Shown: positions 1 through 9,815 of the stretch, in pieces
Layout: the number at the start of each line of letters is the position of its first letter
Position numbering within the stretch: the first letter of the stretch is position 1
NCBI GenBank assembly: GCA_900546485.1
Contig: URDK01000002.1
Span: forward strand, 1-64,000
DNA: 64,000 bases
Source: an uncultured Eubacteriales bacterium
Lineage (GTDB): Bacteria > Bacillota > Clostridia > Oscillospirales > Oscillospiraceae
Direction of reading: 5' to 3'
Program-made: the position numbers and the translations under genes
The notes under the pieces: generated by a model
Told to the model about the DNA's origin: nothing
Databases searched by the model: none
The model's input: the letters and a program-made list of their open reading frames with translations, nothing else

Positions 1-15
1 TCTTCAGGTCCACCA
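1..15 (+). tRNA. 3' end of a tRNA, cut by the window edge
   Basis: The first 15 bases end in the mature-tRNA sequence ACCA and are identical to the 3' end of the tRNA fragment at 21716-21730. They are followed at once by a hairpin terminator, as expected after a tRNA gene. The rest of the gene lies outside the window. By comparison with the longer copy it is probably tRNA-Ala. It is a candidate left attachment site for the island that follows. Confidence 0.6.
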
Positions 16-55
16 AAATCGACAAGCACCGTCAAGGGCTTGTCGATTTTTTCTT
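16..55 (+). terminator. Rho-independent terminator after tRNA
   Basis: A 12-bp perfect stem (16-27 with 38-49) and a 10-base loop are followed by a T-rich tract. It directly follows the tRNA 3' end. Confidence 0.85.
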
Positions 56-180
56 TTGTACGCCTCACTTTTACTATATTGATGGGTCGATTTTTGAAAG
101 TTAACAGGGAATATTACAAACCGCAGATAAGTTGAGATCATGAATCAAATTGTGGTCTTTTCCAAACCCCATTTCGGGGG

Positions 181-209
181 GTGACAAAGCGGCCGTTTAT
201 CCCTATAAT
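181..209 (+). promoter_or_regulatory. Putative sigma-70 promoter of the LuxR gene
   Basis: A weak -35 box GTGACA (181-186) and a perfect -10 box TATAAT (204-209) are separated by 17 bases. The -10 box ends 29 bases before the ATG at 239. Confidence 0.5.
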
Positions 210-238
210 AGAAGCGCAGAAAAGTGGGGTGCGCGCCT

Positions 239-2692
239 ATGGAGCAGCTATATTTTTCGGATGAGATACAACATAAACTTTTGGGCATATATAGAAGCGG
301 GCTATCCATGATTGAAGCGCCTGCAGGCTATGGGAAAAGTACGGCGATACGCTGGGCGATGAGGGCGCTGCCTGCTGATCAGGTGCGCTGGTTTACTGCA
401 GTTAGCTTTCAGCAGGACACCAGTCTGGACTGGTTCATTCGTCAGATAGGCAGCCTGGATGCCGCGGCGGGGGATTCGCTGCGGAAACTGGGCTTTCTCA
501 ACCGCAGCAATGTGAGCGATGCTGCGGATATCCTGTCCCGGTTTTCGATATCTGAGCCCTGCTATCTTATCCTAGACAATTTTCAGTTGGTCGGTGACAA
601 CTGGCCCCTGCCTCTTCTGCAGGTTTTGGCAGACCGCCAGCAGGATGGGCTGCACGTGGTACTTATCTCCCAAAACTTCAAAAAGCTGAGGGCTGTTTTT
701 GAAAGCTCTTCCAGCGTGACCCGCCTAAATTCCCGGGATTTCCTGCTGGGCAAGAAAGATGTTCTGAAATACGCCCAGCAGCTGGGACTGAGTTTATCCA
801 GACAGCAGGCGGATGCCGTCCATCGCAACACAGAGGGCTGGGCTGTTGCAGTTGCCCTGTATTTGAGGAACTTAAAGGAAAATCCGGACAAATTGCCTGA
901 ATTTCAGGACATGGATGGACTGCTCCACGAGTTTTTCTGGAGGAAACTATCCGGCATGGAGCAGGAAATGCTGCTGCGGATAGCGGTATTCGACTGTATC
1001 CGAGAGGGACAGCTGTCCGAGATCGCCCCTGGTCAGGAGACGGCTCTTAAAAATCTTCTGGTGCGGACACCGCTTATGCACCACGATCTGCGGGCCGGAG
1101 CCAGCTATCCCCATGAATTACTGCGGCATTTTCTTCTGGACATGCTGGAAGCGATGCCGCCGAATTTCCGCTGTCAGGTTTATGAGGTATCCGGAGAGAT
1201 CTACCGCCGGACAGGGTATAACAAAAAAGCTGTGGAATGCTTTTTTCAGGCGGGCAATTATGAGCAGTTGCTCTCCTGCGAACTGATCGGACTCCTGGGA
1301 GAGAGTTTCGGCTCGGTTAGCTATACGGCCCTGGCCAGCAGGGTGCTGCAGCGGTGTTCCACGGAGACCCTGGCCCGCTATCCGATCTCTATGCTGCGGC
1401 TATGCCTGGCGCTGTTTGGCGGCACAGACTTCAGCGGCTTTGAGGCCGCGCTGGAGCAGAGCCGAGAAATCGTGGAGAAAATCGGCAGCAAACAGCTGAT
1501 GGGCGAGTGGTATCTCCTTTCCGCCTTCCGGGAGTTCCCCAATATTCCGCGCATGAGGGAACAGTATCAGAAGGCTGCTGAGCTGATGACCGCTCCGTCC
1601 CAGCTTTTCAGCCAGCGGGAGCCGTATATGTTCGGCACTACCTCCATGTGGTATCTTTTTTACCGCACACCAGGCAAAATGATGGAGACTGCGGATGAGC
1701 TGCGGGATATGCTGGATGTCTATAACCCGCTTACCGGTAATCACGGCGCTGGGGCTTATGAGCTGTATATGGGTGAGGCGCTCAGCGTCCAGGGCCGCTT
1801 CGACGAGTCGGACATCTACGCACACCGGGCGGCCATGTTGTCCGAGCAGTGGCAGAACGCCACGGTCACCTACGGCGCGGCGCTGCTGCTGGGCATCAAC
1901 GCCATCTACCAGTCGGACATGATCTCCCTGCAAAAGGCCATTGAGTACCTAGAGACCAAGGCCCTGTCCTATCCTTTTTTGCAGCACACCGCCATAAACA
2001 CCCAGATGGCGGAGACCGTACGCACCTACCTCCTGGGTCTTATGATGGAGCCGGACCGCTCGGCTGCATGGGCCAGGGGATCGGCGGATGTGCTGGGGGA
2101 CCTTACCTTCACCAACTTCATGGCGAAAACCAACCGCATCACCGACCTCATCCTGAAAAAGGAGTACAAGCGGGCCATCGCCAGCGTGGAGGCCTCCCTC
2201 AATCTGGACAGCCGGCTGATCTCTCTGTCCACACGCAACTTCATGTGCGTGGGGCTGGCGCTGTGCTACCTGGCCATGGGCTCCATCCCAAAGGCGACGG
2301 AGTGGCTGGATCAGTCCCTGACTCTGGCTGCGCCGGATCACAACTACACTTTTTTGGCCTGTTTTCGGAAATATCTTTCTGTTCTGTTCCTGCTGCCCTC
2401 CATCAAAAAGAAGCACGAGACCGCCATTGCGGAGATCAGGATGCTGGAAATCCACTACACCAAGGCGGAGGAGAGCCGGATCTTTGCCATGCTGGAAAAG
2501 TACCCTGAGCAGATGACGGAGCTCAGCGAACGGGAGCGTGAAGTTGCCCAGCTGGCGGCGGAGGGATTGCGCAATAAAGAGATCGCACAAAAGCTCTTTA
2601 TCTCCGAGGAGACGGTGAAGAGCCATATCCGCAGTATTTTCAATAAGACAAATATAGACCGTCGGAGCAAATTGGTGGATCTGCTGAAATGA
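239..2692 (+). CDS. LuxR-family regulator with MalT-like STAND ATPase
   Basis: This 817-residue cytoplasmic transcription regulator belongs to the LAL/MalT architecture. A P-loop lies at residues 27-35 (APAGYGKST). A long helical, TPR-like middle region is followed by a LuxR/GerE helix-turn-helix in the last 60 residues (LSEREREVAQLAAEG, then EETVKSHI). Such proteins are ATP-dependent activators gated by a ligand or partner. I chose ATG 239 over GTG 224 because a GTGGGG stretch lies at normal ribosome-binding distance. A terminator follows the gene. The adjacent DUF2442 and SLH-protein genes are plausible targets, but that is inference. The inducer is unknown. Confidence 0.88.
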   Translation: MEQLYFSDEIQHKLLGIYRSGLSMIEAPAGYGKSTAIRWAMRALPADQVRWFTAVSFQQDTSLDWFIRQIGSLDAAAGDSLRKLGFLNRSNVSDAADILSRFSISEPCYLILDNFQLVGDNWPLPLLQVLADRQQDGLHVVLISQNFKKLRAVFESSSSVTRLNSRDFLLGKKDVLKYAQQLGLSLSRQQADAVHRNTEGWAVAVALYLRNLKENPDKLPEFQDMDGLLHEFFWRKLSGMEQEMLLRIAVFDCIREGQLSEIAPGQETALKNLLVRTPLMHHDLRAGASYPHELLRHFLLDMLEAMPPNFRCQVYEVSGEIYRRTGYNKKAVECFFQAGNYEQLLSCELIGLLGESFGSVSYTALASRVLQRCSTETLARYPISMLRLCLALFGGTDFSGFEAALEQSREIVEKIGSKQLMGEWYLLSAFREFPNIPRMREQYQKAAELMTAPSQLFSQREPYMFGTTSMWYLFYRTPGKMMETADELRDMLDVYNPLTGNHGAGAYELYMGEALSVQGRFDESDIYAHRAAMLSEQWQNATVTYGAALLLGINAIYQSDMISLQKAIEYLETKALSYPFLQHTAINTQMAETVRTYLLGLMMEPDRSAAWARGSADVLGDLTFTNFMAKTNRITDLILKKEYKRAIASVEASLNLDSRLISLSTRNFMCVGLALCYLAMGSIPKATEWLDQSLTLAAPDHNYTFLACFRKYLSVLFLLPSIKKKHETAIAEIRMLEIHYTKAEESRIFAMLEKYPEQMTELSEREREVAQLAAEGLRNKEIAQKLFISEETVKSHIRSIFNKTNIDRRSKLVDLLK

Positions 2693-2725
2693 TCCCTCAA
2701 AATCCCCCCTTCGGGTGATGTGCAC

Positions 2726-2773
2726 AGCATGGGAGTCCTGTATGATATAGGCAGGATTCCCATGCTTTTATTT
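2726..2773 (+). terminator. Terminator after LuxR gene
   Basis: A 15-base arm at 2726-2740 pairs with 2752-2766 with one mismatch. The loop is 11 bases and a T/A-rich tract follows. Confidence 0.75.
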
Positions 2774-2795
2774 TATACGCGGGGGAGGTCGCGCT

Positions 2796-3044
2796 ATGGA
2801 TAACACCGGGGTAACACTGCAAGTATTGCCGAACTATCAGCTCAGGCTGCGCTTTTCAAACGGCAGTGAAGCGCTCATCAACATGAGTCACCGATTACAC
2901 GCCATACGATTCGGACGGCTGTCGTCACCGGAGCTGTTTGCGGCGGCCAGACTGTCAGACGGTGAAGTGGTGTGGGACAACGGAAGCTTCTGCGTACGGG
3001 CGTCCATCAATGAACTGCTGGACTCCATGCAGATGAACGGATAA
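2796..3044 (+). CDS. DUF2442 domain protein
   Basis: This 82-residue protein matches the DUF2442 pattern: an N-terminal strand with a hydrophobic-x-FSNG turn, a mid-region L-SSPELF-AARL motif, and a conserved DGEVVWDNG near the end. The biochemical role of the family is unknown; members are often found beside mobile or toxin-antitoxin-like loci. GGGGGAGG lies at good distance before the ATG. The gene is 13 bases upstream of the SLH-protein start and probably co-transcribed with it. Confidence 0.75.
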   Translation: MDNTGVTLQVLPNYQLRLRFSNGSEALINMSHRLHAIRFGRLSSPELFAAARLSDGEVVWDNGSFCVRASINELLDSMQMNG

Positions 3045-3057
3045 TTGGAGGATGACT

Positions 3058-6000
3058 ATGAAAAAACGAATGATAAGCCTGCTGCTGGCCTTGGTTTTGA
3101 TCCTGAGCCTGCTGCCCGCCACGGCGCTGGCCGCGGGTGAGATCGGGGAGCTGATAACGGTCAACGGCCAGAAACTGATCTATAACGGGACCCCCGTTAC
3201 CTGCCAGTTCGATAACGGCAGGGGCAGCGTCACCTGGGATGGCGAGACCTTGACGCTGGACAGCGTGAATCTTAAATATACAGATTACGACTGCCCCGGA
3301 GACATCACTGACAGCATCCTTTATGAAGGCGAGGATCTCATCATCGAGCTCCAGGGGGAGAACAACATTCTCGGCCTCGATAATGGTATCTACATCACCG
3401 GCGGCAGCCTTACCATTACCGGTGAAGGCTCGCTCACAGTCGACGCTTCAGATTACAGCATCAATGTCCGCGGCAACATCGCTTTTACCGGCGGGAGCGT
3501 GACTGCCAAAACCATCATCGATGCCGCAAATGATATCATCATCAGCGGTGACAGTACGTATGTCAAAGCCGATGACGCGTCCAGCTCAGCGGATGCCCGC
3601 GGAATCTCTGCCGGACGCGATGTTATAATTTCCGGCGGTACAGTCATCGCCAGCGGAAACGCTTCAGGCAGCACTACAAAGTTATTGGGCATAGGCATCT
3701 CCGCCTGGCGCCATGTTGTGATCTCCGGCGGCACTGTCACTGCCACTGGAACACTCAGGGGCAGCGGGCTGCAATCATCCGACATGGGCATCCGGGGCAG
3801 AAACACCGTCATCATCACCGGCGGCACGGTCACCGCCACCGGAACAGTCGGGGACGGTATCAATGGCTCTAACGGCGTCTTCATCTCCGGCGGCACGGTC
3901 ACCGCCATCGGCGGCAGCAGTGGTATTCCCGATTATGTAACCATTGACCCCCAGCATAACAGGCAGATCACCATCCGGCACGGCGCCGACAACGAGAGCG
4001 CGACAGAGGAAACATATCTGGAGAAAAAAACGCAGCTGAGCTTTTCCGGTGAGAAATATTTCCACAGCGTTGATAGATCCCGCGATGCCCTGAAGATCGA
4101 GGTCGAAGGGCGGGAACTGACCGGCAGCCCGGAAAACCCGGCTGTGGAAAGCTTTGGGGACGGAACCGTCACCTGGGACGGCGCTGCGCTGACTCTGAAT
4201 AATGCAACGATAGAAAATAAAGGCGGCAGCGGCATCTATTACGCCGGCAGCAATGCCGTTACCATGGAGCTGGTGGGCGAAAACAGCGTCACAGGCAGCG
4301 AGAACGGCATCGATATCCATGACCTCACCATCACCGGCGAAGGCTCCCTCAGCGTGATGAGTGAAAAACTTGATGGCTATAATGGCGGTATCCATGCCTA
4401 TAAGCTCAACATCAACAGCGGCGAAGTCACCGCGACGGGCAACGTGTATGGTATCTTTGGAGACAGCGGCAAGATCACGATTTCAGGCGGTACAGTTGTT
4501 GTCAGCAGCAACTATGGTTATGGCATTAATATCGCGGGTTCCGGGGGCAATGTCAAGATCACCGGCGGTACCGTCACCATCCATAAGGGTATTTTTCAAA
4601 ATGTAAGCACTGTCTATGTCGACCCTAAAAATGGAGGGCAGATAACCATTCAATACGGCGATGACGCTTCGCATGTGACGACTGAGACTTACTCTGATTA
4701 TGTACGGCTTGAGCCCAACTTCACCTGGATCAAATATTTTCACAGCGAATACAGCGAGGGCGGGCCCAACATCACGGTCGGCGGCCTGGGGCTGTATGGG
4801 GACGCGTCTGCCCCGGCCTACGCCAGAACAGATGGGAGCGGCGCGGTTACGCAGTGCAGCGCCGCCGAAGCCGATATCATATGGGACGGCGCTGTGCTGA
4901 CTCTGGATAACGCAACGATAGCGAACGCGGACGGCAGCGGCATCCTCTACACCGGCAGCGCCCCCATCACCTTGAAGCTGCTGGGCGAAAACAGCGTAAC
5001 AGGCAGCACCAGCGGCATTGAAGCTCCGTCCATCATCATAGCCGGCGAAGGCTCGCTTTCCGCTCAAGGCGCGAACGGCAGCGGCATAAGCGGCGCTGTC
5101 ACTATCACCGGCGCGAGCCTTACAGCCACCGGCAGCACCAGCAGCATAAGCGGCGAAGTCACCATCGACCCGGCGGCGGTTGGCGCCATCACCGTGCAGT
5201 ACGGCGAAAGTGCGGCGAGCACTGTCACAGAACATATCACCGAAGAGGTTTCCGGGACATACAGCAGCAAATACTTCCACAGCGAAGTCTATGTGCCTGA
5301 ATTCTCCATCACCGGCGTGTCCATAGAGCCGGAGTCCGCGGCCGTGGAAAAAGGCGGAGAACTGCAGTTTGCCGCCACCGTGACAGGCACAGGCGCTTAT
5401 GACCAGACTGTCATCTGGACCGTAACCGGCAATGAGGACAGCCGCACTGCGATTACCAACGGCGGCCTGCTTGTGGTTGGAGATAACGAGACTGCGGCCA
5501 GTCTTACCGTTACGGCAACTGCCAAAGGAGATTCCGGTAAGTCTGCTTCCGCCAGCGTTGCCGTCAAAATGCCTCCCAACATTTATATCGACGGCGTTGG
5601 CCGTTACGGTACCCCTGATGCCCCGTACACAAGCGAGGATGGCACATATACCTGGGACGGCGAGACGCTGAAGCTGAACAACGCCACGATAAACAATGCA
5701 TACAAATTCAACAGCCATGTGTCAAGCAGCCAATGCGCTTCCATCTACCGTGCAGGCCACCTCACAATAGAGCTTTCCGGCGTGAACAACGTGAGATGCG
5801 ATGCCGCCGCATGGAATTCTTATGGTATCTATGTTGCCGGTGATCTCACCATTAAAGGCGACGGTACGCTCAACACAACCGCCACATACAGCCTCAAACA
5901 CGGTATTTCTGCCTGGAATATGACCATCGAGAGCGGCACAGTCAACTCTTTTCCCGCGTGGGGAAACGGCCGCGGTATTTACACGGGCAGCATCACCATC

Positions 6001-8658
6001 CGCGGCGGCACGCTCAGGGCGAACGGCGACGAATACGGCATTGGCCCTAATCCGGTCAATGTCATCATAGACCCGCCGGAGGGGAAACTGATTGCCGTCA
6101 AAACGGGCAATTACGGAGACAATGATGACAGCGCTGTGAGCATCAAGGACTCGCCATTCTCAAGCAGAACTGAAATCCAAATCAATCGCCCAGGATACTT
6201 TTACAGCTATGTCCCCCAGACCTACACCGTTAAATTCGACGCCAACGGCGGTGAGGGGCAAATGGACGAGCGCATCTTCCTGTATGATGAAGAACAGGCT
6301 CTGCCCGCCTGCACCTTCACCCACGCGGACGCCACCTTCGTCGGGTGGAGCGAAACGCCGGAGGGGCAGGTTGCATATGCCGACGGAGCCAAGGTGAAAA
6401 ACCTCACTGCTGAAGACGGCGGCACCGTCACCCTCTATGCGCGCTGGGGAACGACATCCTACAATGTCACGCTCGACGCCAACGGCGGCACGATAAACAG
6501 CGGCAGCATCACAAGCTACTTCCAGGGCTTTGGCGCCAAGCTGCCTACGGACGTCACCAGAACCGGCTACATCTTTGACGGATGGTATGACGACAATGGC
6601 AGCAAAGTGACGGAGATCGGCAGTGACGCCACCGGGGACAAGTCCTACACAGCCCGCTGGACGCCCGTCACCTACACCGTGGCATTCAGCGCCAACGGCG
6701 GCGACGGCAATATGGATGACCAGACTTTCGCCTATGACGTGGAGCAGAATCTCGCCGCCAACACCTTCACCCGCACGGGTTATGACTTTGTCGGGTGGAG
6801 TGATGTACCGGACGGCAATGTTGTCTACGCTGACCGGGACGCGGTGAAAAACCTCACTGATGTTGACGATGCGGTTATCACGCTCTATGCCCAGTGGACG
6901 CCCATTACATACACCGTTGCCTTTAATGCCAACGGTGGTAACGGTGAGATGGATAGCCAGGACTTTACCTATGGTGAAGAACAGTCACTGTCCCCCAACA
7001 CCTTCACCCGCACAGGCTATACCTTCGCCGGATGGAGCGAAACACAGGACGGCGATGTTGCATATTCCGACGCTGAAAGTGTGTGCAACCTGACCAGCGA
7101 AAGCAGCGGCACCGTCACCTTGTATGCACAATGGACGCCCATTACCTACACCGTTGCCTTTAATGCCAACGGCGGAGACGGCAATATGGATAACCAGACC
7201 TTCACCTATGATGTGGAGCAGGGTCTCAATGTCAACACCTTCACCCGCACAGACGCCACCTTTGTCGGGTGGAGCGAAACGCCGGAGGGGCAGGTTGCAT
7301 ATGCCGACGGAGCCAAGGTGAAAAACCTCACTGCTGAAGACGGCGGCACCGTCACCCTCTATGCGCGCTGGGGAACGACATCCTACAATGTCACGCTCGA
7401 CGCCAACGGCGGCACGATAAACAGCGGCAGCATCACAAGCTACTTCCAGGGCTTTGGCGCCAAGCTGCCTACGGACGTCACCAGAACCGGCTACATCTTT
7501 GACGGATGGTATGACGACAATGGCAGCAAAGTGACGGAGATCGGCAGTGACGCCACCGGAGATAAGTCTTACACGGCTCGATGGACACCTATCACCTACA
7601 CCGTTGCCTTTGATGCCAACGGCGGCGACGGCAATATGGATAATCAAACCTTCACCTATGACGTGGAGCAGAGTCTCACCGCCAATGCCTTCACCCGCAC
7701 AGGCTATGACTTCGCCGGGTGGAGTGATACGCAGGACGGAGACATACTCTACGCTGACCGGGAAGCGGTGAAAAATCTTGCTGCTATAGACGGTGCAGTT
7801 GTCACGCTCTACGCCCAGTGGGCTGCCAAGACTAATCCAGGCGGCGTGCCGACTTATCCGGTTACTGTTTCGGCAGATATTGAAAACGGTGCTGTTTACG
7901 TCAGCACGAGCCGCGCTCCCGCGGGCAGCATGGTGACTGTAACAATTGCCCCGGATGAGGGGTACGAGCTTTACGGGCTTACGATTACCGACAGAAACGG
8001 AAATGAGGTAAAGCCTGCAAAAGTCAGCGATACCAAGTACACTTTCAAAATGCCTGCCAGCGGGGTGGAAATCTGGGCCTCCTTCCGTGAGCTTTACACG
8101 GGGCCGTTGCCCTTTACGGATGTGGCAGAGAATGCTTGGTATGCCGAGGCTGTGCGTTATGTCTATAAGCACGGCCTTATGGATGGCACCGGCGTGAACA
8201 CCTTTGACCCCGATGCAACAACCTCCCGCGCCATGATTGCCACGATCCTATGGCGCATGGCGGGCAGTCCCGTGGTCATCGGCGATATAGGATTCTCCGA
8301 CGTGGCCAATGGGCAGTGGTATTCCGAAGCGATCCGATGGGCGGCCACCGAAGGTATCGTCGACGGCTATGACAATGGGAAATTCGGCCCCAACGACCCC
8401 ATTACCCGGGAGCAGTTCGCCGCTATGCTGTGGCGTTATGCCAAGTCCGAAGGCTATGATGTATCCGTCGGTGAGAATTCAAACATCCTGTCCTATACGG
8501 ATGCGGCGGATGTGTCCGAATACGCCATTCCCGCCATACAGTGGGCCTGCGGCACCGGGATTATCAACGGCACCGGCGATGGCTCCACCCTCAGCCCTCA
8601 GGATGCGGCCACAAGAGCCCAGGCAGCAATGATGCTCATGCGGTTTTGTGAGAAATAA
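3058..8658 (+). CDS. Giant secreted SLH-anchored repeat protein with InlB B-repeats
   Basis: This 1866-residue exported surface protein has a signal peptide at residues 1-26 (hydrophobic core, ALA cleavage site). Next come four or more copies of a beta-helix, carbohydrate-binding-like module marked by WDG-x-TLTLNNATI and ISGGTVTATG ladders (to about residue 740), then a Big_2 Ig-like domain (about 750-840). Another beta-helix module follows, then seven InlB B/Listeria-Bacteroides repeats marked by DANGG and GWS or GWY (about 1056-1590). Three SLH repeats at the C-terminus (about 1683-1866) should bind secondary cell-wall polymer. ATG 3058, not 3052, is preceded by GGAGG at proper spacing. A likely adhesin or surface-structure protein; the ligand is unknown. 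Two stretches are exact duplicates at DNA level. Confidence 0.9.
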   Translation: MKKRMISLLLALVLILSLLPATALAAGEIGELITVNGQKLIYNGTPVTCQFDNGRGSVTWDGETLTLDSVNLKYTDYDCPGDITDSILYEGEDLIIELQGENNILGLDNGIYITGGSLTITGEGSLTVDASDYSINVRGNIAFTGGSVTAKTIIDAANDIIISGDSTYVKADDASSSADARGISAGRDVIISGGTVIASGNASGSTTKLLGIGISAWRHVVISGGTVTATGTLRGSGLQSSDMGIRGRNTVIITGGTVTATGTVGDGINGSNGVFISGGTVTAIGGSSGIPDYVTIDPQHNRQITIRHGADNESATEETYLEKKTQLSFSGEKYFHSVDRSRDALKIEVEGRELTGSPENPAVESFGDGTVTWDGAALTLNNATIENKGGSGIYYAGSNAVTMELVGENSVTGSENGIDIHDLTITGEGSLSVMSEKLDGYNGGIHAYKLNINSGEVTATGNVYGIFGDSGKITISGGTVVVSSNYGYGINIAGSGGNVKITGGTVTIHKGIFQNVSTVYVDPKNGGQITIQYGDDASHVTTETYSDYVRLEPNFTWIKYFHSEYSEGGPNITVGGLGLYGDASAPAYARTDGSGAVTQCSAAEADIIWDGAVLTLDNATIANADGSGILYTGSAPITLKLLGENSVTGSTSGIEAPSIIIAGEGSLSAQGANGSGISGAVTITGASLTATGSTSSISGEVTIDPAAVGAITVQYGESAASTVTEHITEEVSGTYSSKYFHSEVYVPEFSITGVSIEPESAAVEKGGELQFAATVTGTGAYDQTVIWTVTGNEDSRTAITNGGLLVVGDNETAASLTVTATAKGDSGKSASASVAVKMPPNIYIDGVGRYGTPDAPYTSEDGTYTWDGETLKLNNATINNAYKFNSHVSSSQCASIYRAGHLTIELSGVNNVRCDAAAWNSYGIYVAGDLTIKGDGTLNTTATYSLKHGISAWNMTIESGTVNSFPAWGNGRGIYTGSITIRGGTLRANGDEYGIGPNPVNVIIDPPEGKLIAVKTGNYGDNDDSAVSIKDSPFSSRTEIQINRPGYFYSYVPQTYTVKFDANGGEGQMDERIFLYDEEQALPACTFTHADATFVGWSETPEGQVAYADGAKVKNLTAEDGGTVTLYARWGTTSYNVTLDANGGTINSGSITSYFQGFGAKLPTDVTRTGYIFDGWYDDNGSKVTEIGSDATGDKSYTARWTPVTYTVAFSANGGDGNMDDQTFAYDVEQNLAANTFTRTGYDFVGWSDVPDGNVVYADRDAVKNLTDVDDAVITLYAQWTPITYTVAFNANGGNGEMDSQDFTYGEEQSLSPNTFTRTGYTFAGWSETQDGDVAYSDAESVCNLTSESSGTVTLYAQWTPITYTVAFNANGGDGNMDNQTFTYDVEQGLNVNTFTRTDATFVGWSETPEGQVAYADGAKVKNLTAEDGGTVTLYARWGTTSYNVTLDANGGTINSGSITSYFQGFGAKLPTDVTRTGYIFDGWYDDNGSKVTEIGSDATGDKSYTARWTPITYTVAFDANGGDGNMDNQTFTYDVEQSLTANAFTRTGYDFAGWSDTQDGDILYADREAVKNLAAIDGAVVTLYAQWAAKTNPGGVPTYPVTVSADIENGAVYVSTSRAPAGSMVTVTIAPDEGYELYGLTITDRNGNEVKPAKVSDTKYTFKMPASGVEIWASFRELYTGPLPFTDVAENAWYAEAVRYVYKHGLMDGTGVNTFDPDATTSRAMIATILWRMAGSPVVIGDIGFSDVANGQWYSEAIRWAATEGIVDGYDNGKFGPNDPITREQFAAMLWRYAKSEGYDVSVGENSNILSYTDAADVSEYAIPAIQWACGTGIINGTGDGSTLSPQDAATRAQAAMMLMRFCEK
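6340..6635 (+). repeat. Exact 296-bp intragenic repeat, copy 1
   Basis: It is identical over 296 bases to 7264-7559, with an offset of 924 bp (308 codons, so in frame). It encodes parts of two InlB B-repeats. Confidence 0.9.
7264..7559 (+). repeat. Exact 296-bp intragenic repeat, copy 2
   Basis: It is identical to 6340-6635. Bases just outside each copy diverge at synonymous sites, so the block looks recently copied or converted. Confidence 0.9.
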
Positions 8659-8790
8659 GTAAAATGGTGATTCCTTGAAATATAAACTGGCTCATTGATT
8701 GAAGGCGTTGCGTTATCCATGCGACACAGCAAGCGAAACCAACGTTTCAAGAACTGCGGGCTAACACCCGAATGAGCAAATGCAGGAGAT

Positions 8791-8835
8791 GAACCCCCTT
8801 GGCGCAAAACGAACCCATGACGCCAAAGGGGGTTC
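8791..8835 (+). terminator. Strong hairpin downstream of the SLH gene
   Basis: A 14-base arm (8791-8804) pairs with 8821-8835 with one bulge. The following tract is only mildly T-rich. It is probably the terminator of the SLH gene, which ends at 8658. Confidence 0.5.
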
Positions 8836-8869
8836 ACTTTGCATCACAATTAGGAGCATTTGCCATAAG

Positions 8870-8905
8870 ATAATCGGCACTGACTCAGTGAGCAGTGCCG
8901 ATTAT
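8870..8905 (+). promoter_or_regulatory. Perfect 13-bp inverted repeat before a small ORF
   Basis: Arms 8870-8882 and 8893-8905 are perfectly complementary around a 10-base loop. It ends 25 bases before the small ORF at 8931. It could be a terminator or a 5' leader hairpin. Confidence 0.45.
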
Positions 8906-8930
8906 TATAATGAGCGCGGGAGGGGTCAGT

Positions 8931-9117
8931 ATGGCTGATTACAAGGCAATGTGCTGGGCGTATGGCAACTGCTGTCGACGCGCTGGAAGCCACTACAAAT
9001 GCGCTGGTAGAGATTACTGAGAAGCTTGAGCTGGCGCAGCTGACCACGGAAGAAATGTTCATTTCCTGCCCTGACGACAATGAGAATTTCCAGGAGAATG
9101 ATTCAGGTTCGGAGTAA
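8931..9117 (+). pseudogene. Small mobile-element protein broken by a +1 frameshift
   Basis: An ATG at 8931 with a strong GGGAGGGG ribosome-binding site opens a frame (MADYKAMCW) that fails after about 30 codons. The next frame, from 8962, reads 51 residues to a TAA at 9115-9117 and looks like the continuation (DALEATTNALVEITEKLEL). One extra base near 8961 would explain the break. Short acidic proteins starting MADYK are common beside serine recombinases in Firmicutes elements, and a recombinase remnant lies just downstream. Function unknown. Confidence 0.5.
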
Positions 9118-9815
9118 GAGCCGTAAATAACATTCTAAATGATCACTGACGAGCGTCCTCGCGTTTAGCGCACGGGGCGCTCGTTTTGTTCCCTTTGCTT
9201 CGTGCGTACGAGCCAGAATAGAAAACGCGTAGTAGCTGCCCGGCTCTATCTCCGCGAGCTTCATGCGCACGACCTGTTCGACCATGGAATCCACCTTGGG
9301 CACGGGGTAGTCGGACTGACCGTCGCATTCGCTGGGTGCAGGACGTTGTAGCGGCACTGGTAGCAGATGCGCTTGGCCATCGGGGTGTACCGGTTCTTCT
9401 TACGCCCGCTGGTCGTAAGAGTCAGCCTATTGCCGCAGTGCGCGCAGAAGATGTTGCCGACGAGCAGGGAGCTGCCCTTACGGTTGCGCTTGTTCACGTG
9501 CCCGCGCTTTTCAAGGTGGAAGCCATATGGCACGGTGCCACATGTGTAGCGCCCCACTTCCGTCATCTGACTGAGGCGGGTCTTGACACGGATAGAGGTC
9601 TTGATGCTCTTTCATGAGGCCTGCCAGCAGCAGATGTAGTTCATCAGCTTGTCAACGTGCATGTCGAATCTCTGGTGTCGAGGTCACGTGCCGAGACCTT
9701 GAAGCCGGAGACGCCCTTTTCGGAGAGTTCACACACGATGTTCTAACCCTGCGTAGCCGCAGATTCGCGGCAGTGCTGCTTTTGCGTGGGTATATCGTCC
9801 TTTTCAATATACTAT
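9103..9815 (-). pseudogene. Decayed serine recombinase, copy 1
   Basis: Read on the minus strand in shifting frames, the N-terminal resolvase piece (EKDDIPTQKQ, then EKGVSGFKVSARD) is joined to the recombinase domain (DMHVDKLMNYI, KSIKTSIRVKTRLS). A zinc-ribbon segment (CAHCGNRLTLTTSGRKKNRY) and coiled-coil tail pieces follow. Stops and frameshifts interrupt it, and most of the resolvase catalytic domain is missing. It resembles large serine recombinases of integrative elements. Copy 2 at 22740-23066 shares the same internal junction. Confidence 0.75.

Noticed and set aside
5447..5458. Operator-like CTGCGATTACC inside the SLH gene
   Set aside because: Only a half-site, inside coding sequence and far from any promoter.
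3058..6200. Repeated short motifs in the SLH gene as a possible CRISPR array
   Set aside because: They are degenerate protein repeats (ISGGTVTATG-type ladders) in one continuous reading frame, with no constant repeat and unique spacer pattern.
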